This document shows, in pieces, positions 35,400 to 36,585 of a DNA stretch of 36,585 bases (within the stretch, counting starts at the first letter, position 1; each line of letters opens with the position of its first letter). Under the pieces are notes generated by a model, which saw only the letters and a list, made by a program, of their open reading frames with translations, had not been told where the DNA came from and searched no databases. Made by a program: the position numbers and the translations under genes. The DNA is from Planctomycetaceae bacterium (GTDB lineage Bacteria > Planctomycetota > Planctomycetia > Pirellulales > Pirellulaceae), in NCBI GenBank assembly GCA_024638965.1, contig JAHEJI010000031.1, positions 1 to 36,585 on the forward strand. Direction: 5' to 3'.

Positions 35400-36073
35400 T
35401 CATTACGATTGACGGTCCGGCCGGTGCGGGTAAAAGCACCGCCTCAAAAATGCTTGCCGGACGACTCGGCTTCCAATTTCTCGACACCGGTGCCATGTAC
35501 CGAGCGGTGACGTATTCCGCGATGAAGAAAAAGATCCCGCTGGCCGATCAACAAGCCTTGGCAGCCGTGGCAGCCGAAATTCAGATTGCGTTTCTGGCCA
35601 AACGTGTGTTGATCAACGGTCGTGATGTAACCGACGAAATTCGAACACCTGAGGTCACACAAAACGTTGCCGCGATTGCGGATTCGCCACCGGTTCGAGA
35701 GCACCTGGTTAAGCTACAACGCGAAATCGCAAAAAACGGCAATTTCGTGTGCGAAGGTCGCGATCAAGGCACGGTTGTCTTTCCGAATTCGCCTTGCAAA
35801 TTTTTTTTAACCGCCAGCGCAGAACAAAGAGCCGTTCGTCGAATGGAACAACTGACGAAGGCCGGACAAACGGCAGACTTTCAAGAAATCGTTGCTCAGC
35901 AAAATCTCCGCGACCAGCAGGACTTTGAAAGACCGGTGGGCCAACTAAAAAAGGCGGATGATGCCATTGAAATCGACACCGACCACAAAACGATTGGCGA
36001 AGTCGTTGGTGAGCTCGAAGCGATTGCGTTGCTGCGAATGAAGTCGGCCGCCGAACAGGCGGAGCTGAGCTAG
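35396..36073 (+). CDS. cmk: Cytidylate kinase
   Basis: The 225-residue protein is the normal length for Cmk, which phosphorylates CMP and dCMP with ATP in pyrimidine nucleotide metabolism. The P-loop 'GPAGAGKST' is at residues 7-15, followed by 'LDTGAMYRA', a substrate-binding segment, then 'INGRDVTDEIRTPEV', 'EGRDQGTVVFP' and the lid 'RDQQDFERPVGQLKKADDAIEIDT'-type block (read in parts). The family usually has Ile where this protein has Gln in 'EGRDQGT'. The start codon overlaps the stop of the GH38-like gene by 4 nt. No terminator with a T-run is seen after it. Confidence 0.97.
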   Translation: MIITIDGPAGAGKSTASKMLAGRLGFQFLDTGAMYRAVTYSAMKKKIPLADQQALAAVAAEIQIAFLAKRVLINGRDVTDEIRTPEVTQNVAAIADSPPVREHLVKLQREIAKNGNFVCEGRDQGTVVFPNSPCKFFLTASAEQRAVRRMEQLTKAGQTADFQEIVAQQNLRDQQDFERPVGQLKKADDAIEIDTDHKTIGEVVGELEAIALLRMKSAAEQAELS

Positions 36074-36299
36074 AGATTTCGAAATCACTACTGATTGGAA
36101 AAACGCAAGCCCGTCGAAGACCCGCCGCAGCGGAAAGCGCGACAGGAATTTGCATGAATCGATGTAGGTCGTTCGGGTTCAACACTAGCCCGAAGCGCGG
36201 TTGAGAATCTCCGGCGCGGTGGAGAAAGATACCAACAATTACCACCTCTCCCAACTTGAGATCGTGCGGCTTTTAAGTCGTTGATTAGATGAGAGTTTT

Positions 36300-36330
36300 C
36301 ACCCTCTCACCCTCTCGCTTGCGGGAGGGT
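36300..36330. repeat. Short tandem repeat and 10-bp-stem hairpin
   Basis: Two direct copies of CACCCTCT (36300-36307 and 36308-36315) run into a hairpin with arms 36309-36318 and 36321-36330, a 2-nt loop and one wobble pair. It lies in the gene-free stretch 36074-36431, where I otherwise see only the start of the 24-bp tandem repeat at 36391-36438. It looks like a REP-type element and could belong with the RAYT next to it. Confidence 0.6.
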
Positions 36331-36390
36331 CGGACGCGGTAGCGGCCGGGGAGGATTTTTCGTACGACTCTCCCAGAGGGCATTGGTATC

Positions 36391-36438
36391 TATGTGGACT
36401 TGTGGGGTCAGACTTATGTGGACTTGTGGGGTCAGACT
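36391..36438. repeat. Perfect 24-bp tandem duplication
   Basis: The unit, beginning TATGTGGACTTGTGGGG and ending TCAGACT, is repeated exactly (36391-36414 and 36415-36438). The right copy includes the stop codon of the RAYT-like gene (minus strand TGA at 36434-36432). The GT-rich unit may be a transposase end or recognition site, which is inference. Confidence 0.9.
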
Positions 36439-36585
36439 TGGTTTTCGGTTTTTAACAGTCGCTTCTTAATAACTTCGAACCTTTTTCGATAGCTCGTTGA
36501 TTTTCCAAGGCGGCTCATTGCGCGCCGCGTCAGGTTGGCAGAACTGTCTGGATGTTTCAAGCCCAACGCCTTCGACAACTCCGCA
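36432..36585 (-). CDS. Probable REP-associated tyrosine transposase (RAYT), C-terminal fragment cut by window edge
   Basis: Reading the minus strand inward from the right edge gives an open frame of 50 residues ending at TGA 36434-36432. The tail contains 'GLKHPDSSANLTRRAMSRL', 'SYRKRFEVIKKRLL' and 'KTENQV'. This resembles the DnaA-like helix-turn-helix C-terminus of many RAYT/IS200-like transposases as I know them; the catalytic HUH/Tyr part would lie outside the window. RAYTs act on REP palindromes, and this window holds several palindromic repeats, so it may be the source or housekeeper of some of them. The 24-bp tandem repeat overlaps its stop codon. Confidence 0.7.
   Translation of the reverse strand, partial: AELSKALGLKHPDSSANLTRRAMSRLGKSTSYRKRFEVIKKRLLKTENQV

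Noticed and set aside
36391-36438. Tandem repeat as a possible CRISPR start
   Set aside because: The two units are directly adjacent with no spacer, and no cas gene is visible.

Overview
The window reads as a chromosomal segment of a planctomycete, probably in or near the Pirellulales. This is inferred from the gene content and has no 16S support. The pointers are a MoxR/DUF58/BatA/VWA cluster, a small membrane protein with the 'NPYxAP' N-terminus and 'KVGLLGA' C-terminus that I associate with Planctomycetes, an NPCBM protein, a PVC-type secretin locus, several TTG/GTG starts, and moderate GC. No tRNA, rRNA or CRISPR array was seen.

Layout. (1) 1-13004, + strand: the end of a MoxR AAA+ ATPase, DUF58, BatA-like VWA protein, a second VWA protein with a membrane hairpin inside its VWA domain, a small membrane protein, a DUF4175-like three-TM protein with a large exported part, and two exported coiled-coil/repeat proteins. 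(2) 13419-19795, + strand: an NPCBM protein, then three consecutive trypsin-like (HtrA/DegP, S1C) paralogues. The first keeps the His-Asp-Ser triad. The second and third have lost all three residues, and the third is fused to an alpha/beta-hydrolase-like domain. (3) 19855-21122, - strand: a small membrane protein and a sugar-phosphate isomerase/epimerase-like protein. (4) 21326-32041, - strand: a type IV pilus/type II secretion-like locus, made of a PilM-PilN fusion, two single-pass membrane proteins with Gly-rich linkers, and a 1327-residue secretin. The gene order resembles the Akkermansia Amuc_1098-1101 locus as I remember it. A terminator separates the three inner-membrane genes from the secretin. 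(5) 32589-36073, + strand: a GH38-like protein translationally coupled to cytidylate kinase (cmk). (6) 36074-36585: small repeats and the C-terminus, on the - strand, of a probable REP-associated tyrosine transposase (RAYT).

Intergenic gaps carry several palindromic elements: a 32-bp-arm palindrome (3748-3832), a 25-bp-arm palindrome (6809-6869), an ~85-bp MITE-like repeat in two copies of opposite orientation (7022-7103 and 14760-14846), a cluster of nested hairpins (13095-13277), and a hairpin plus a 24-bp tandem duplication near the RAYT.

Working model (inference): regions 1-2 encode an envelope assembly or quality-control system in which a MoxR ATPase and VWA scaffolds act with one active and two inactive HtrA proteins. 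Region 4 encodes the envelope-spanning part of a pilus or secretion machine. The best candidates for undescribed biology are the active/dead/dead HtrA trio, the PilM-PilN fusion locus, and the VWA domain split by two membrane helices.
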